Notes: generated by a model not told the origin, from the sequence alone. Counted from the first letter of the stretch, positions 36,202-45,665 are shown. The stretch: 55,975 bases of DNA from CAVQBP01 sp964448105 (GCA_964448105.1 CAYUVK010000022.1:1-55975); one strand, 5' to 3'. Translations and numbers: made by a program.

Positions 36202-36252
36202 ATAGAAATAGAAAATCAAAATCTTTCCAAGAAAATGGTTTTGATTCGTTGA
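36202..36252 (+). pseudogene. Remnant of a T9SS tail
   Basis: In the frame ending with TGA at 36250-36252, the sequence encodes IEIENQNLSKKMVLIR, matching the final residues of T9SS type A domains (compare KKMILIR of the GH30 protein). No coding sequence precedes it. It is a second relic of a lost secreted protein gene. Confidence 0.6.
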
Positions 36253-36289
36253 TAAAAGAAATAAATTAGTAATAATAATCCATTTAATT

Positions 36290-36303
36290 TATAGCCGATT
36301 AAT
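36290..36303. promoter_or_regulatory. Candidate operator, TATAGCCGATTAAT
   Basis: This site lies about 40 bases before the beta-helix gene start. It matches, in inverted form, TAATCGGCTAAA at 39557-39568 and TTTAATCGGTTAAAA at 50074-50088. The shared core is a/gCCGATTA. Recurrence near several genes of the island suggests a common regulator, but the evidence is by eye only. Confidence 0.3.
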
Positions 36304-36340
36304 AATTTTTTTTCAAAAAAATTCTTATAGGACATTTAAA

Positions 36341-38215
36341 ATGAAATTTAATTACACTAAGCATTCAGGAAATTATGCAAGGGTTTGTATTAACTCTATT
36401 CTTTTCTTTCTAATCTTTGCTTCGGTAATTATAGCACAGCCTTCCGGTGGCCCTTACGGTCCAATCCAGAAAAATTATGATCTGCCAAAAGTAGGAGGTA
36501 GAATATATTATGTAGCACCTGATGGAAAATTCGATGCGTCAGGTGAATCAATTTCTCAACCTTCAACAATTGAATCAGCCATAGAACGTGTTAAAACCGG
36601 TGATGCTATTGTAATGCGTGGAGGTACATATAGAACAGGTAACCTGGTATTAAATCAAGGAATCACGATACAGCCATATAAAAATGAACAGCCTATTCTT
36701 AAAGGGACTTTTGTAGCCAAAGATTGGCAGGATCTAGGAAATGGTTTATGGACAACAACATGGTCACATTTATTTCCTATGAAACCGCAAAGCTGGTGGA
36801 GGCGTAACAGGGAAGGAAAGAAGACTCCTCTGCATCGTTTTAATAATGATATGGTTTTTGTTGATGGGAGATTTTTACAATCGGCTGGCTGGGAAGGTGA
36901 GGTAGATTCCAATTCATACTATATTGATTATGATTCCAAGACAGTTTATATAGGTGTTAATCCTACTAACAGATTAATTGAAATAACAGCTTTTAATGTA
37001 GCCTTGTTAAGAACTACCAAAGATGTTCATGGAAAGAAAAATGATCACAGAGGTCCGAAAATTAAAGGAATTACATTTACTCAATATGCTTACAGAGCTA
37101 TTGAAATTGAAGGAACTGAACCCGAAGGAGTATCACCTGAATACGAACATGGAAAGGATGTAATTGGTACTACCCTTGAAAATTGTACTATCTCTTTCTG
37201 TTCCCGGGTGGCTGGATATTTTAGGGGAGATAGTTTGACTATAAAGCATTGTAAAATAAGCGATACAAGCACTGAAGGGATTTACATAATAGCTTCATCC
37301 GATGTTCTGCTGGAAAAAAATATTTTTACCCGCAATAACATTGAAAGAATAACCGGTTATTATCCTGCGGCAGTTAAAATTTTTAATCAATGCTATCGTG
37401 CTACCGTCAGGGATAACCTGATTATTGATCTGCCGTATTCAAATGGAGTCTGGTTTGATGTAGGTGAAGTAGATGGTCGCTTTATTAATAATTGGGTTGA
37501 AAGTGTTGGTAGGACAGATGAACCAATCAATAATAATCAGCCCTGGCCAAGCCAAAACGGGTTCTTCTTTGAGATTTCTAAAGGTGCTGTTTGTGCCGGG
37601 AATGTTTTTGTTAACTGCGACCATGGCTCCTGGGCACTCAATAGTTCGAATGTTCATTTTTACCAAAATACTTATGTAAACAGTATGGCAGTTATCGGTC
37701 GCAACGAAAGAACCGCTGTTAATGATCACTTTGGGTGGCATCCGAGTACCGGACCGGATATTGATAAACGGGACGGACATATATTTGAAAATAATCTTTT
37801 AACGGGAGATAAAAATTTTAATCGTCCTTTATTATTTGTATGGCAGCCTAAATCTATATGCGATACTATTAATAATTCACAGCTTAAAGAAATAGATTAC
37901 AATGTGTATGTGTGCGAAGATGAGAATGCTTCTTATCCTTTAATCTATTGGAGCCCTGCAAAGAATAATAATTGTCAGGTTATTTTAGATTCTCCGGAAG
38001 CTTTAAATAAACTTCATCCTGAATTTTCTTCTCACAGCAAATATTTTTCAAATTATAATGGTCCTTTATTTAAGAGTCACGAATTAGACAACTATCATTT
38101 ACTATCGGAGTTTCCCGATTCCAAAACTGCAGCAGAACTGCCCTCTGAAATTCAGAAGCTGATCGGTCAATCGAAAACCTATATTGGGGCATTTCCGCCA
38201 ATTCAGGAAAAATAG
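36341..38215 (+). CDS. Exported right-handed beta-helix carbohydrate-active protein
   Basis: A 624-residue protein with a signal peptide (about residues 14-32, IIAQ) and the start of a parallel beta-helix (IYYVAPDGKFDASG, MRGGTYRTGNLVL). An inserted beta segment (about 130-225, rich in Trp) interrupts the helix, and many PbH1-type turns follow (TLENCTISFCSRV, VLLEKNIFTRNN, VRDNLIIDL). This layout resembles GH120 beta-xylosidases, GH141 enzymes and some beta-helix polysaccharide lyases. I cannot choose between them from the sequence alone. The neighbouring GH105 gene, 81 bases downstream, would fit a lyase making unsaturated uronides, while the wider locus fits a xylan hydrolase. It has no T9SS tail. 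Confidence 0.7.
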   Translation: MKFNYTKHSGNYARVCINSILFFLIFASVIIAQPSGGPYGPIQKNYDLPKVGGRIYYVAPDGKFDASGESISQPSTIESAIERVKTGDAIVMRGGTYRTGNLVLNQGITIQPYKNEQPILKGTFVAKDWQDLGNGLWTTTWSHLFPMKPQSWWRRNREGKKTPLHRFNNDMVFVDGRFLQSAGWEGEVDSNSYYIDYDSKTVYIGVNPTNRLIEITAFNVALLRTTKDVHGKKNDHRGPKIKGITFTQYAYRAIEIEGTEPEGVSPEYEHGKDVIGTTLENCTISFCSRVAGYFRGDSLTIKHCKISDTSTEGIYIIASSDVLLEKNIFTRNNIERITGYYPAAVKIFNQCYRATVRDNLIIDLPYSNGVWFDVGEVDGRFINNWVESVGRTDEPINNNQPWPSQNGFFFEISKGAVCAGNVFVNCDHGSWALNSSNVHFYQNTYVNSMAVIGRNERTAVNDHFGWHPSTGPDIDKRDGHIFENNLLTGDKNFNRPLLFVWQPKSICDTINNSQLKEIDYNVYVCEDENASYPLIYWSPAKNNNCQVILDSPEALNKLHPEFSSHSKYFSNYNGPLFKSHELDNYHLLSEFPDSKTAAELPSEIQKLIGQSKTYIGAFPPIQEK

Positions 38216-38296
38216 GATACTGATGGATTTATAAAATTCAATTATAACATTATTTAAAATTTTTCATTTAGATTATTAAATTGACTTATTCATATT

Positions 38297-39535
38297 ATGA
38301 AGCTGCTGTTTATTTCATTTATTATTTTTATTTCACCGGGCTTTTTTACCTGTGCCGAACTGGGAAGAGTAAGTGATAATAAGGATACGAAGAATGTAAT
38401 TGAAACGATAGCCGATGGTATACTTAAAGACGCCTCTTTTAAATTTACAGATAAAAAAAATGGGGAGGAATATTTATCAACAACAGAAGTACCTTCTGAT
38501 GCTCACCTGCAAATTGTGAGCCGGTATAATGATTGGCGTTATTGGAATGGTATAATTAATATAGCTATGATTAGGTTGGGAAAAGTTTTGAATAATTCAG
38601 ATTTCAGCAAGTTCGCGTTTAAAAATATTGCTTTTAGCTTTGATAACTATCAATATTTTAAAGATAAGTACAGTAATGAAGATAAATGGAGTTATCCATT
38701 TGCCCAGCGATTTATTATGGCGGAGCTTGATGATTATGGTGCTATGGGTGCAAGCTTAATAGAAGTCTATCATCTTAATCCTCAGGAAGGTTATAAAACC
38801 TATATAGATCAGGCAGTTAATTACATTTCGACTCAGCAGTATCGTTTGGAAGATGAAACATTTGTCCGTTCATTCCCGCGAAAATATACATTGTGGGCCG
38901 ATGATCTTTATATGAGTGTTTCATTCCTTTCTAGGTTGGGTGAGTTGACCGGCAAAATGCAATATTTTGATGATGCTGCTAAACAGGTTATTAACTTTCA
39001 CAAATATTTATTTGATGAAGAAAAGGGATTGATGTTCCATAATTGGTATAGCGATACAAAACAACACGGAGTTGCATTTTGGGGCCGGGCAAACGGCTGG
39101 GCAATGATGGCTCAAGTAGATTTATTGGACAGGCTTCCGGCTGAATATCCTTTACGGGATACATTAATAACGCTGTTAAGAAAACATATTCTTGGGATCT
39201 CAAAATATCAAAGTGACAATGGTTTGTGGCATCAATTACTGGATAAACAGGATTCATATCTTGAAACTTCATGTTCTGCGATGTTTACTTATTCAATTGC
39301 CGGGGCTGTTAATAAAGAATATATAGAACCGGGATTTGCATCTATTGCAAAAAAAGGTTGGGAGGGAGTAAAATCTAAAATACTCCCCAATGGAGAGGTT
39401 GAAGGAGTCTGCACCGGAACAGTAGTAAGTGATGATTTAGTATCTTATTATAATCGTCCAGCTCCTTTAATTGACGTGCATGGTATTGGAACAGTTTTGC
39501 TGGCAGGCATTGAAGTTTTACAGCTTCATAAATGA
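38297..39535 (+). CDS. GH105 unsaturated uronyl hydrolase
   Basis: The 412-residue protein has a signal segment and an (alpha/alpha)6 barrel with GH105 signatures: WADDLYMSVSFLSRLG, FWGRANGWAMMAQ and ETSCSAMF. Known members remove 4,5-unsaturated galacturonyl or glucuronyl residues from oligosaccharides made by lyases. A cysteine at residue 19 (FFTCAEL) is in roughly the right place for lipidation, but the preceding residues are not a good lipobox. It probably works with the beta-helix protein just upstream. Substrate (pectic, glucuronan or other) is not determined. Confidence 0.85.
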   Translation: MKLLFISFIIFISPGFFTCAELGRVSDNKDTKNVIETIADGILKDASFKFTDKKNGEEYLSTTEVPSDAHLQIVSRYNDWRYWNGIINIAMIRLGKVLNNSDFSKFAFKNIAFSFDNYQYFKDKYSNEDKWSYPFAQRFIMAELDDYGAMGASLIEVYHLNPQEGYKTYIDQAVNYISTQQYRLEDETFVRSFPRKYTLWADDLYMSVSFLSRLGELTGKMQYFDDAAKQVINFHKYLFDEEKGLMFHNWYSDTKQHGVAFWGRANGWAMMAQVDLLDRLPAEYPLRDTLITLLRKHILGISKYQSDNGLWHQLLDKQDSYLETSCSAMFTYSIAGAVNKEYIEPGFASIAKKGWEGVKSKILPNGEVEGVCTGTVVSDDLVSYYNRPAPLIDVHGIGTVLLAGIEVLQLHK

Positions 39536-39554
39536 CCAGCCGTATAAATCTTGA

Positions 39555-39570
39555 AATAATCGGCTAAAAA
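39555..39570. promoter_or_regulatory. Candidate operator, AATAATCGGCTAAAAA
   Basis: Located about 43 bases before the GH3 start at 39613, this matches the sites at 36290 and 50074. An alternative reading is that CGGCT pairs with AGCCG at 39538-39542 to form a weak terminator stem for GH105, since a T-run follows at 39571. Both functions remain open. Confidence 0.3.
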
Positions 39571-39612
39571 TTTTTTCTTTAATTATAGTATAAAAAAATC
39601 AGGATATTATTA

Positions 39613-42288
39613 ATGAAAAAAATTATATCTTTTTCTTCGCGGACCTTTCTTATAAAATTAATCGGTGTTTTTATGCTGATGGTTATTTCAAATACTAATG
39701 CACAGGATGAATACAAATTTCCTTTTTTAAATCCTAAATTAAGTACTGAAAAGCGTGTTGATGACTTAGTAAGCCGGATGACTCTTAAGGAAAAAATTGG
39801 ACAGATGATGAATGCGGCTCCTGCAATAGAAAGATTAGGAATACCTGAATATAATTGGTGGAATGAATGTCTGCACGGGGTTGCTCGTGCCGGGTTAGCA
39901 ACTGTATTTCCGCAGGCTATCGGTTTAGGTGCTACATGGGATAAAGCTCTTATGCTGCAGGTTTCTACTGCAATTTCCGACGAAGCAAGAGCAAAGCATC
40001 ATGAGTTTGTTAGAAAAGGAAAACGATATATTTACCAGGGTTTAACTTTTTGGTCGCCTAATATTAATATTTTTCGAGATCCGCGTTGGGGGAGGGGACA
40101 GGAAACTTATGGTGAAGATCCTTTTTTAACAGGCAAATTAGCTGTACAGTTTATTAAAGGATTACAGGGGGATGATCCAAAATACTTTAAAACAATTGCG
40201 ACGGTTAAACATTTTGCTGTTCACAGCGGGCCGGAAAAGGAGCGGCATTATTTTGATGCGATGACCGATGAAAGAGACTTCAGGGAAACATATCTCCCCC
40301 AATTTGAAATGGGAATCAAAGAAGGGAAAGCGTATTCAGTTATGTGTGCTTATAATAGGTACGAAGGTGAGGCTTGCTGCGGGAGCAAACGATTATTAAT
40401 AGACATCTTAAGAAACGAATGGAACTTTAAAGGTTATGTAGTTTCCGATTGCGGGGCAATTGGAGATATTTATCAGCATCACAAAATTGTACAGACACCT
40501 GAGGAAGCTGCTGCTCTTGCGGTTAAGTCTGGATGCGATCTTGAATGTGCAACAACTTATGAATACTTGAATGAAGCTGTGAAAGAAAAATTAATAACCG
40601 AAACAGAAATAGATACAGCCGTTAAAAGACTTTTTACCGCACGCGTGAAACTTGGAATGTTTGACCCCCCGGAAATGGTAAAATATACAAAAATACCTTA
40701 CAGTGTGGTTGATAGTAAGGAACATCATGAGCTTGCATTAAAAGCGGCGCAAGAATCTATTGTCTTATTGAAAAATGAAAATAATGTTTTACCGTTAAAA
40801 AAAGATATCGGTACTGTTGCAGTTATTGGTCCTAATTCGGATGAATGGATGATGCTTCTTGGAAATTATAACGGGATACCTTCGGACCCTATTACCCCTT
40901 TTAGAGGTATCAAAGTAAAATTATCAGGTCACTCTAAAGTTTTATATGCTCAAGGGAGTGAATTAGCGGAGGGTGTTCCGAAATTTGAAATTGTTCCTGC
41001 TGAAGCATTGTCTCATGGGAACAATGAAAAAGGTCTTAAAGTTGATTATTACAATAGCACAAATTTAATTGGTCCGGTTCTTTTTTCTTCAGTCGATAGT
41101 ATCTTAAATTCAAATTGGGGAGATGGAGCCCCAAGGGAGGATATGGATGATGATAATTTCGGTGTTGTTTGGAGCGGAGATATCAAACCATCTAAATCAG
41201 GTTCATACCAGTTGGGTATAATTACTACTTGTAATGTTAATCTTTATTTAAATGATACTCTTATCGCAAATACTTCATATCATTTTAGAGATGAATATAA
41301 TGATCCCCGTTTAAGAAAATCTGCCCCGGTTAATTTAGGGGCAGGTAAAAAATATAAATTAAAAGTCACCGCTAAGGAAACATATGGAGATGCGCAAGTT
41401 CAATTAGTATGGGCAGTACCTAGAGAGAATCCTAAAGAAGAATTAAAGGAAGAAGCTCTAGATGTAGCCAAACAAGCTGATGTAGTAATTATATGTATGG
41501 GTCTTACTGCAAGATTGGAAGGGGAAGAGATGGATATTGATATTAAAGGTTTTGATCATGGTGATAGAACAAGCCTGGTTCTACCTGATGTTCAGGAAGA
41601 ATTAATAAAAGAAATTAGTGCATTGGGAAAACCTGTTGTATTGGTTTTATTAAACGGAAGTGCCCTTGCTGTAAATTGGGAAGAAGAAAATATTCCTGCA
41701 ATAGTCGAAGCATGGTATCCTGGGCAGGCTGCCGGAACAGCAATTGCTAATGTTTTATTTGGCGATTATAATCCTGGCGGAAGATTGCCGGTTACTTTTT
41801 ATAAGTCCGTTAAGGATTTGCCTTCTTTTGAACAATATGATATGACAAATCAAACTTACAGGTATTTTAAAGGTGAACCTCTATATCCGTTTGGGTATGG
41901 GCTGAGTTACACTTCATTTAGATATGATAATTTTAATATGAAGGATAAATATAAAATAGGAGATTCTGTGAAAATATCTGTGGATGTTAAAAACATCGGA
42001 AAGGTAGCCGGGGATGAAGTTGTACAGGTTTATATTTCAGATTTGAATGCACCTGTTCCCGTTCCTATTCGATCATTAAAAGGTTTTAAAAGAATTTATC
42101 TACAGCCGGGTGAGAATAAAACGGTTGAGTTAACTATTTCGCCTGATGCTTTTTCAATTATTAATGACAGTAATGAAAGAATAATTATTCCTGGAAAATT
42201 TGAAATTTCAGTTGGAGGCGGACAACCGGGAAGCAAGGGTACTGCGGATGGAATTAATGTTCTTAAAAAGGAAATGCAAATAATGTAA
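39613..42288 (+). CDS. GH3 beta-xylosidase/glucosidase with PA14 domain, exported
   Basis: An 891-residue paralogue of the GH3 at 3111-5798. It has a signal peptide (about residues 14-31, NAQ), GH3 barrel with nucleophile Asp279 in VVSDCGAI, alpha/beta sandwich interrupted by a PA14 domain (about 475-610), and a C-terminal fibronectin-III-like domain. It retains the uninterrupted LLKNENNVLPLKKD segment where the other copy has a palindrome insertion. Beta-xylosidase activity is likely from similarity to xylan-active GH3 enzymes. It lies upstream of the sugar-acid dehydratase and may be cotranscribed with it. Confidence 0.9.
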   Translation: MKKIISFSSRTFLIKLIGVFMLMVISNTNAQDEYKFPFLNPKLSTEKRVDDLVSRMTLKEKIGQMMNAAPAIERLGIPEYNWWNECLHGVARAGLATVFPQAIGLGATWDKALMLQVSTAISDEARAKHHEFVRKGKRYIYQGLTFWSPNINIFRDPRWGRGQETYGEDPFLTGKLAVQFIKGLQGDDPKYFKTIATVKHFAVHSGPEKERHYFDAMTDERDFRETYLPQFEMGIKEGKAYSVMCAYNRYEGEACCGSKRLLIDILRNEWNFKGYVVSDCGAIGDIYQHHKIVQTPEEAAALAVKSGCDLECATTYEYLNEAVKEKLITETEIDTAVKRLFTARVKLGMFDPPEMVKYTKIPYSVVDSKEHHELALKAAQESIVLLKNENNVLPLKKDIGTVAVIGPNSDEWMMLLGNYNGIPSDPITPFRGIKVKLSGHSKVLYAQGSELAEGVPKFEIVPAEALSHGNNEKGLKVDYYNSTNLIGPVLFSSVDSILNSNWGDGAPREDMDDDNFGVVWSGDIKPSKSGSYQLGIITTCNVNLYLNDTLIANTSYHFRDEYNDPRLRKSAPVNLGAGKKYKLKVTAKETYGDAQVQLVWAVPRENPKEELKEEALDVAKQADVVIICMGLTARLEGEEMDIDIKGFDHGDRTSLVLPDVQEELIKEISALGKPVVLVLLNGSALAVNWEEENIPAIVEAWYPGQAAGTAIANVLFGDYNPGGRLPVTFYKSVKDLPSFEQYDMTNQTYRYFKGEPLYPFGYGLSYTSFRYDNFNMKDKYKIGDSVKISVDVKNIGKVAGDEVVQVYISDLNAPVPVPIRSLKGFKRIYLQPGENKTVELTISPDAFSIINDSNERIIIPGKFEISVGGGQPGSKGTADGINVLKKEMQIM

Positions 42289-42310
42289 AATGGAAGGTGA
42301 GAGGAAATTT

Positions 42311-42352
42311 ATGAAAAATCTAAAAAGCAAGAAGGAAAATAAGGAATTATGA
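42311..42352 (+). CDS. Possible 13-codon leader peptide, translationally coupled
   Basis: A short frame with a ribosome site (GAGAGGAAA) encodes MKNLKSKKENKEL. Its stop TGA overlaps the ATG of the dehydratase gene as ATGA (42349-42352). The dehydratase itself has only a distant GAAGG. Ribosomes finishing the leader could restart on the dehydratase. The frame could also be a chance product of the purine-rich leader. Confidence 0.35.
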   Translation: MKNLKSKKENKEL

Positions 42353-44073
42353 ATAAGGAAACTAAAAAATTAAGAAGCCAGGAATGGTTTGGTGGTCAGG
42401 ATAAAATGGGATTTGTGCACCGGTCTTGGTTAAGAAACCAGGGGTATCCTAACGATTATTTCAAGGGAAAACCGGTAATTGGAATTTGCAATACATGGTC
42501 TGAATTGACTCCGTGCAACGGTCATTTAAGGGATTTTGCAGAGATTGTAAAAAAAGGAGTGCTTGAAGCCGGCGGCTTTCCTCTTGAGTTCCCTGTAATG
42601 TCCTTAGGTGAAACTATTATGCGTCCAACTACTATGTTGTTTCGCAACCTTGCAAGCATGGATGTTGAGGAATCTATTCGTGCAAATCCCCTTGACGGAG
42701 TTGTACTTTTAACAGGCTGTGATAAAACTACCCCCTCAACTTTAATGGGTGCATGCAGTGTTGATTTACCAACTATTGTTGTGCCTGGCGGACCAATGCT
42801 TAGCGGCAGGTTCAAAGGAGAAATGATAGGTTCCGGTTCATTTAGCTGGACAATAAAAGCAAGGCAGAAAGAAAATAGATTCAATGAAGAAGATATGCTG
42901 GAAGCAGAAATTTGCGCATCACGAAGCAGCGGGCATTGTAACACAATGGGTACAGCATCTACAATGGCTACTATGGTTGAAGCATTGGGTTTGACGCTGC
43001 CAGGAATATCTGCAATCCCGGCTGTTGATTCACGCAAAAAGGTTTTAGCACAGCTATCTGGACGTAGAATCGTTGAAATGGTAAAAGAAGATATAAAATT
43101 ATCAAGGATACTTACTAGAGAAGCTTTTGAAAATGCAATTGTAGTTAATGCGGCTGTCGGTGGTTCAACAAATTTACTTATTCATCTTTTAGCAATTGCA
43201 GGAAGACTGGGAGTTAAATTAGAGCTTGAAGATTTTGATAAGTTAGGAAGTAAAATACCATTATTGGTTAACCTCATGCCTTCAGGTAAATATTTAATGG
43301 AAGATTTCTTTTATGCGGGCGGCCTGCCTGTTGTTATTAAAGAACTTGGAAATCTTCTCCATCAACAGGTTTTAACAGTGAATGGAAAAAGTATTAAGGA
43401 AAATAATGAAAATGCTAAATGTTATAATGAAGATGTAATTGCTAGTATAAGAAAGCCATTTAAGCCCGAAGCGGGTATTGCAGTACTAAAAGGGAACTTG
43501 TGTGAAGATGGAGCCGTAATTAAACCGTCTGCCGCAACACCGGAACTAATGAAGCATACAGGAAAAGCAGTTGTATTTGAAAGTATGGAAGATTATCATA
43601 AACGGATAGATGATCCTGCTCTTGATATTGATGAATCATCGGTAATTGTTCTGAAGAGTGTTGGTCCAAAAGGATATCCCGGTATGCCGGAAGTTGGTAA
43701 TGTAGATCTGCCTGAAAAATTAATAAAAAAAGGAGTGAAAGATATAGTTAGAATATCGGATGGAAGAATGAGCGGTACGGCTTACGGAACTGTTGTATTG
43801 CATATTGCACCTGAATCTTCAATCGGCGGAAACCTTGCTTTTGTAAAGAATGGTGATATTATAGAACTGGATGTTGCCAACCGTAATTTGAATCTTGATA
43901 TAACAGATGATGAATTAAAGAAGCGTAAGGCCGAATGGAAACCGCCGAAACTGCATTCCCAAAGAGGCTATGTAAAAATTTATCTAGACCATGTTCAGCA
44001 GGCCGATAAAGGTGCGGACTTTGATTTTTTAGTCGGGAAATCAGGCGCGGAAGTCAAAGGAGATCTCCATTAA
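42349..44073 (+). CDS. IlvD/Edd-family sugar-acid dehydratase (L-arabinonate dehydratase-like)
   Basis: The 574-residue protein has the IlvD/Edd fold with three iron-sulfur cysteines: Cys56 in TWSELTPCNGH, Cys124 in GCDKTTPS and Cys197 in GHCNTMGTAS. Their spacing agrees with characterised [2Fe-2S] pentonate dehydratases. The motifs GICNTWSELTPC and HRSWLRNQG point to the arabinonate/xylonate/gluconate branch rather than dihydroxy-acid dehydratase of amino acid synthesis. It would convert an aldonic acid to a 2-keto-3-deoxy acid in the cytoplasm. The GntP permease follows on the same strand, so the pair may handle an imported sugar acid. The exact acid is uncertain. Confidence 0.85.
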   Translation: MNKETKKLRSQEWFGGQDKMGFVHRSWLRNQGYPNDYFKGKPVIGICNTWSELTPCNGHLRDFAEIVKKGVLEAGGFPLEFPVMSLGETIMRPTTMLFRNLASMDVEESIRANPLDGVVLLTGCDKTTPSTLMGACSVDLPTIVVPGGPMLSGRFKGEMIGSGSFSWTIKARQKENRFNEEDMLEAEICASRSSGHCNTMGTASTMATMVEALGLTLPGISAIPAVDSRKKVLAQLSGRRIVEMVKEDIKLSRILTREAFENAIVVNAAVGGSTNLLIHLLAIAGRLGVKLELEDFDKLGSKIPLLVNLMPSGKYLMEDFFYAGGLPVVIKELGNLLHQQVLTVNGKSIKENNENAKCYNEDVIASIRKPFKPEAGIAVLKGNLCEDGAVIKPSAATPELMKHTGKAVVFESMEDYHKRIDDPALDIDESSVIVLKSVGPKGYPGMPEVGNVDLPEKLIKKGVKDIVRISDGRMSGTAYGTVVLHIAPESSIGGNLAFVKNGDIIELDVANRNLNLDITDDELKKRKAEWKPPKLHSQRGYVKIYLDHVQQADKGADFDFLVGKSGAEVKGDLH

Positions 44074-44159
44074 ATTTAAACATAATTTTAAGATTAAATA
44101 CAAAAATAATCTATTTATAAAAATATAGTTATTTAATTGTTTTACTGTTTAATTGCTAT

Positions 44160-44180
44160 ATTGTTAAGCAATTTAACAAT
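44160..44180. promoter_or_regulatory. Perfect palindrome upstream of GntP gene
   Basis: ATTGTTAA-gcaat-TTAACAAT is a perfect 8-bp inverted repeat about 60 bases before the GntP start. There is no following T-run, so an operator is more likely than a terminator; neither is proved. Confidence 0.35.
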
Positions 44181-44240
44181 TCAGCTGAGAGATTCATTTA
44201 ACTTTAAAATATTTTTCTAAGACTTTTTTAACATAACCAT

Positions 44241-45575
44241 ATGGTTGTAATCTATCTATTTATTAGCGTTATACTGATCATTTACCTTTCTACAAAATTA
44301 AAAATCCATCCTTTTATTGCTCTATTTATAGTAGCCCTGCTGTATGGATTTTTTGCCGGGATGTCTTTGGATTTAATTATTAATTCAATAAACCAGGGAT
44401 TTGGAGATACGCTTGGAAAAATTGGTCTTATTATCGTTCTTGGAATTATAATCGGGTCTTTTTTGGAAAATTCAGGTGCTGCCTATACTATGGCAGAAAA
44501 AATCCTGAAAATAATTGGGAAGAAGAGAGTAACTATTGCAATGGGAATAATCGGTTATTTTGTTTCAATACCGGTTTTTGCCGATAGTGGTTTTATACTA
44601 CTTTCTCCTTTAAATAAAAGTTTATCAAAAAAAGCCGGGATTTCTCTTGCAGGTTCTGCTGTTGCTTTAAGCCTTGGGCTTATGGCTACCCATACTCTTG
44701 TTCCCCCTACACCTGGCCCAATCGCTGCAGCAGGAATATTAAATGCTGATTTAGGATTAGTTATAATGTGGGGATTAATTATAAGTGCATTGGCATTAAT
44801 TCCGGCTTTATATTATTCGATAAAATTTGTATCAAAAACATATATAGATCCAAATCCGGAAGTAAGTGAAGCTGAAATAGATGAGCGAATGAAAAAAGCC
44901 CCCGGAGCTTTAAAATCTTCTCTTCCTATTTTTGTACCTATCTTTTTAATTGTTTTAAAATCGGTTGTGAGTTCATTTGGGAAGAATATTAATGGTACCA
45001 TAATTAATTTTATTTCTTTTATTGGTGAGCCGGTAATTGCGCTTACCATTGGAATGTTCCTTTCGTTTCTTCTGCCAAAAAAATTGCACTTTGAAAAAAT
45101 GTTTTCAACTACCGGATGGGTTGGAAAAGCTTTAAGTGATGCTGCAACAATTATTTTAATTACCGGGGCAGGCGGTATTTTTGGAAAAGTGCTGCAGAAT
45201 TCCGGGATTGCAAATGTAATAGGAGAAACTTTGGGGAATGTTCACTTAGGCATCTGGCTTCCTTTTTTGCTGGCAGCAGCTATTAAAACAGCGCAGGGTT
45301 CTTCCACAGTATCTCTTATTACTTCAGCTTCCATTATGATGCCGATGATGAATACCCTTGGTTTTGTTACCGAAATTGAAAAGGTTTTTGTTGTTATTGC
45401 AATTGGTGCCGGGTCAGCAGTTTTTTCTCATGCTAACGACAGCTTCTTTTGGGTTGTTACTCAATTATCCGGTATCGATGTAAAATCAGGTTACCGTTTA
45501 TACAGCTTAGGCACATTTGTGCTTGGCACTTCTGCGGCAATAATTGTATTCTTATTTTATATAATAATTGTTTGA
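44241..45575 (+). CDS. GntP-family gluconate/sugar-acid permease
   Basis: A 444-residue membrane protein with about 12 to 14 hydrophobic segments and GntP-family motifs: IKINxx-like start (STKLKIHPFIALFIVALLYG), GIIIGSFLENSGAA, ATHTLVPPTPGPIAAAGIL, and ITGAGGIFGKVLQNSGI. The last part (AAAIKTAQGSSTVSLITSAS and SHANDSFFWVV) is also typical. Family members import gluconate, fructuronate or related sugar acids with protons. Together with the dehydratase upstream and UxuA and the SDR on the opposite strand, it suggests uptake of free sugar acids. Confidence 0.9.
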   Translation: MVVIYLFISVILIIYLSTKLKIHPFIALFIVALLYGFFAGMSLDLIINSINQGFGDTLGKIGLIIVLGIIIGSFLENSGAAYTMAEKILKIIGKKRVTIAMGIIGYFVSIPVFADSGFILLSPLNKSLSKKAGISLAGSAVALSLGLMATHTLVPPTPGPIAAAGILNADLGLVIMWGLIISALALIPALYYSIKFVSKTYIDPNPEVSEAEIDERMKKAPGALKSSLPIFVPIFLIVLKSVVSSFGKNINGTIINFISFIGEPVIALTIGMFLSFLLPKKLHFEKMFSTTGWVGKALSDAATIILITGAGGIFGKVLQNSGIANVIGETLGNVHLGIWLPFLLAAAIKTAQGSSTVSLITSASIMMPMMNTLGFVTEIEKVFVVIAIGAGSAVFSHANDSFFWVVTQLSGIDVKSGYRLYSLGTFVLGTSAAIIVFLFYIIIV

Positions 45576-45665
45576 AACACTAAAACGAAATTATATAAAA
45601 TAAAAAAATCGGATCTTTAATTATTGAGGAAAAAATATTTGAACCGGTATTTATTTTTTTTAATA

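Larger units (their letters stand above)
35894..36340. other. Divergent intergenic region upstream of the beta-helix gene
   Basis: These 447 bases separate the CE4-like gene from the beta-helix gene and contain a T9SS tail relic (36202-36252) and a candidate operator (36290-36303). I see no intact gene or RNA in the rest. Confidence 0.5.

Noticed and set aside
42522..43037. 171-residue open frame on the minus strand within the dehydratase gene
   Set aside because: It lies fully inside a clear IlvD-family gene, has no recognisable sequence, and is the mirror of conserved codons.
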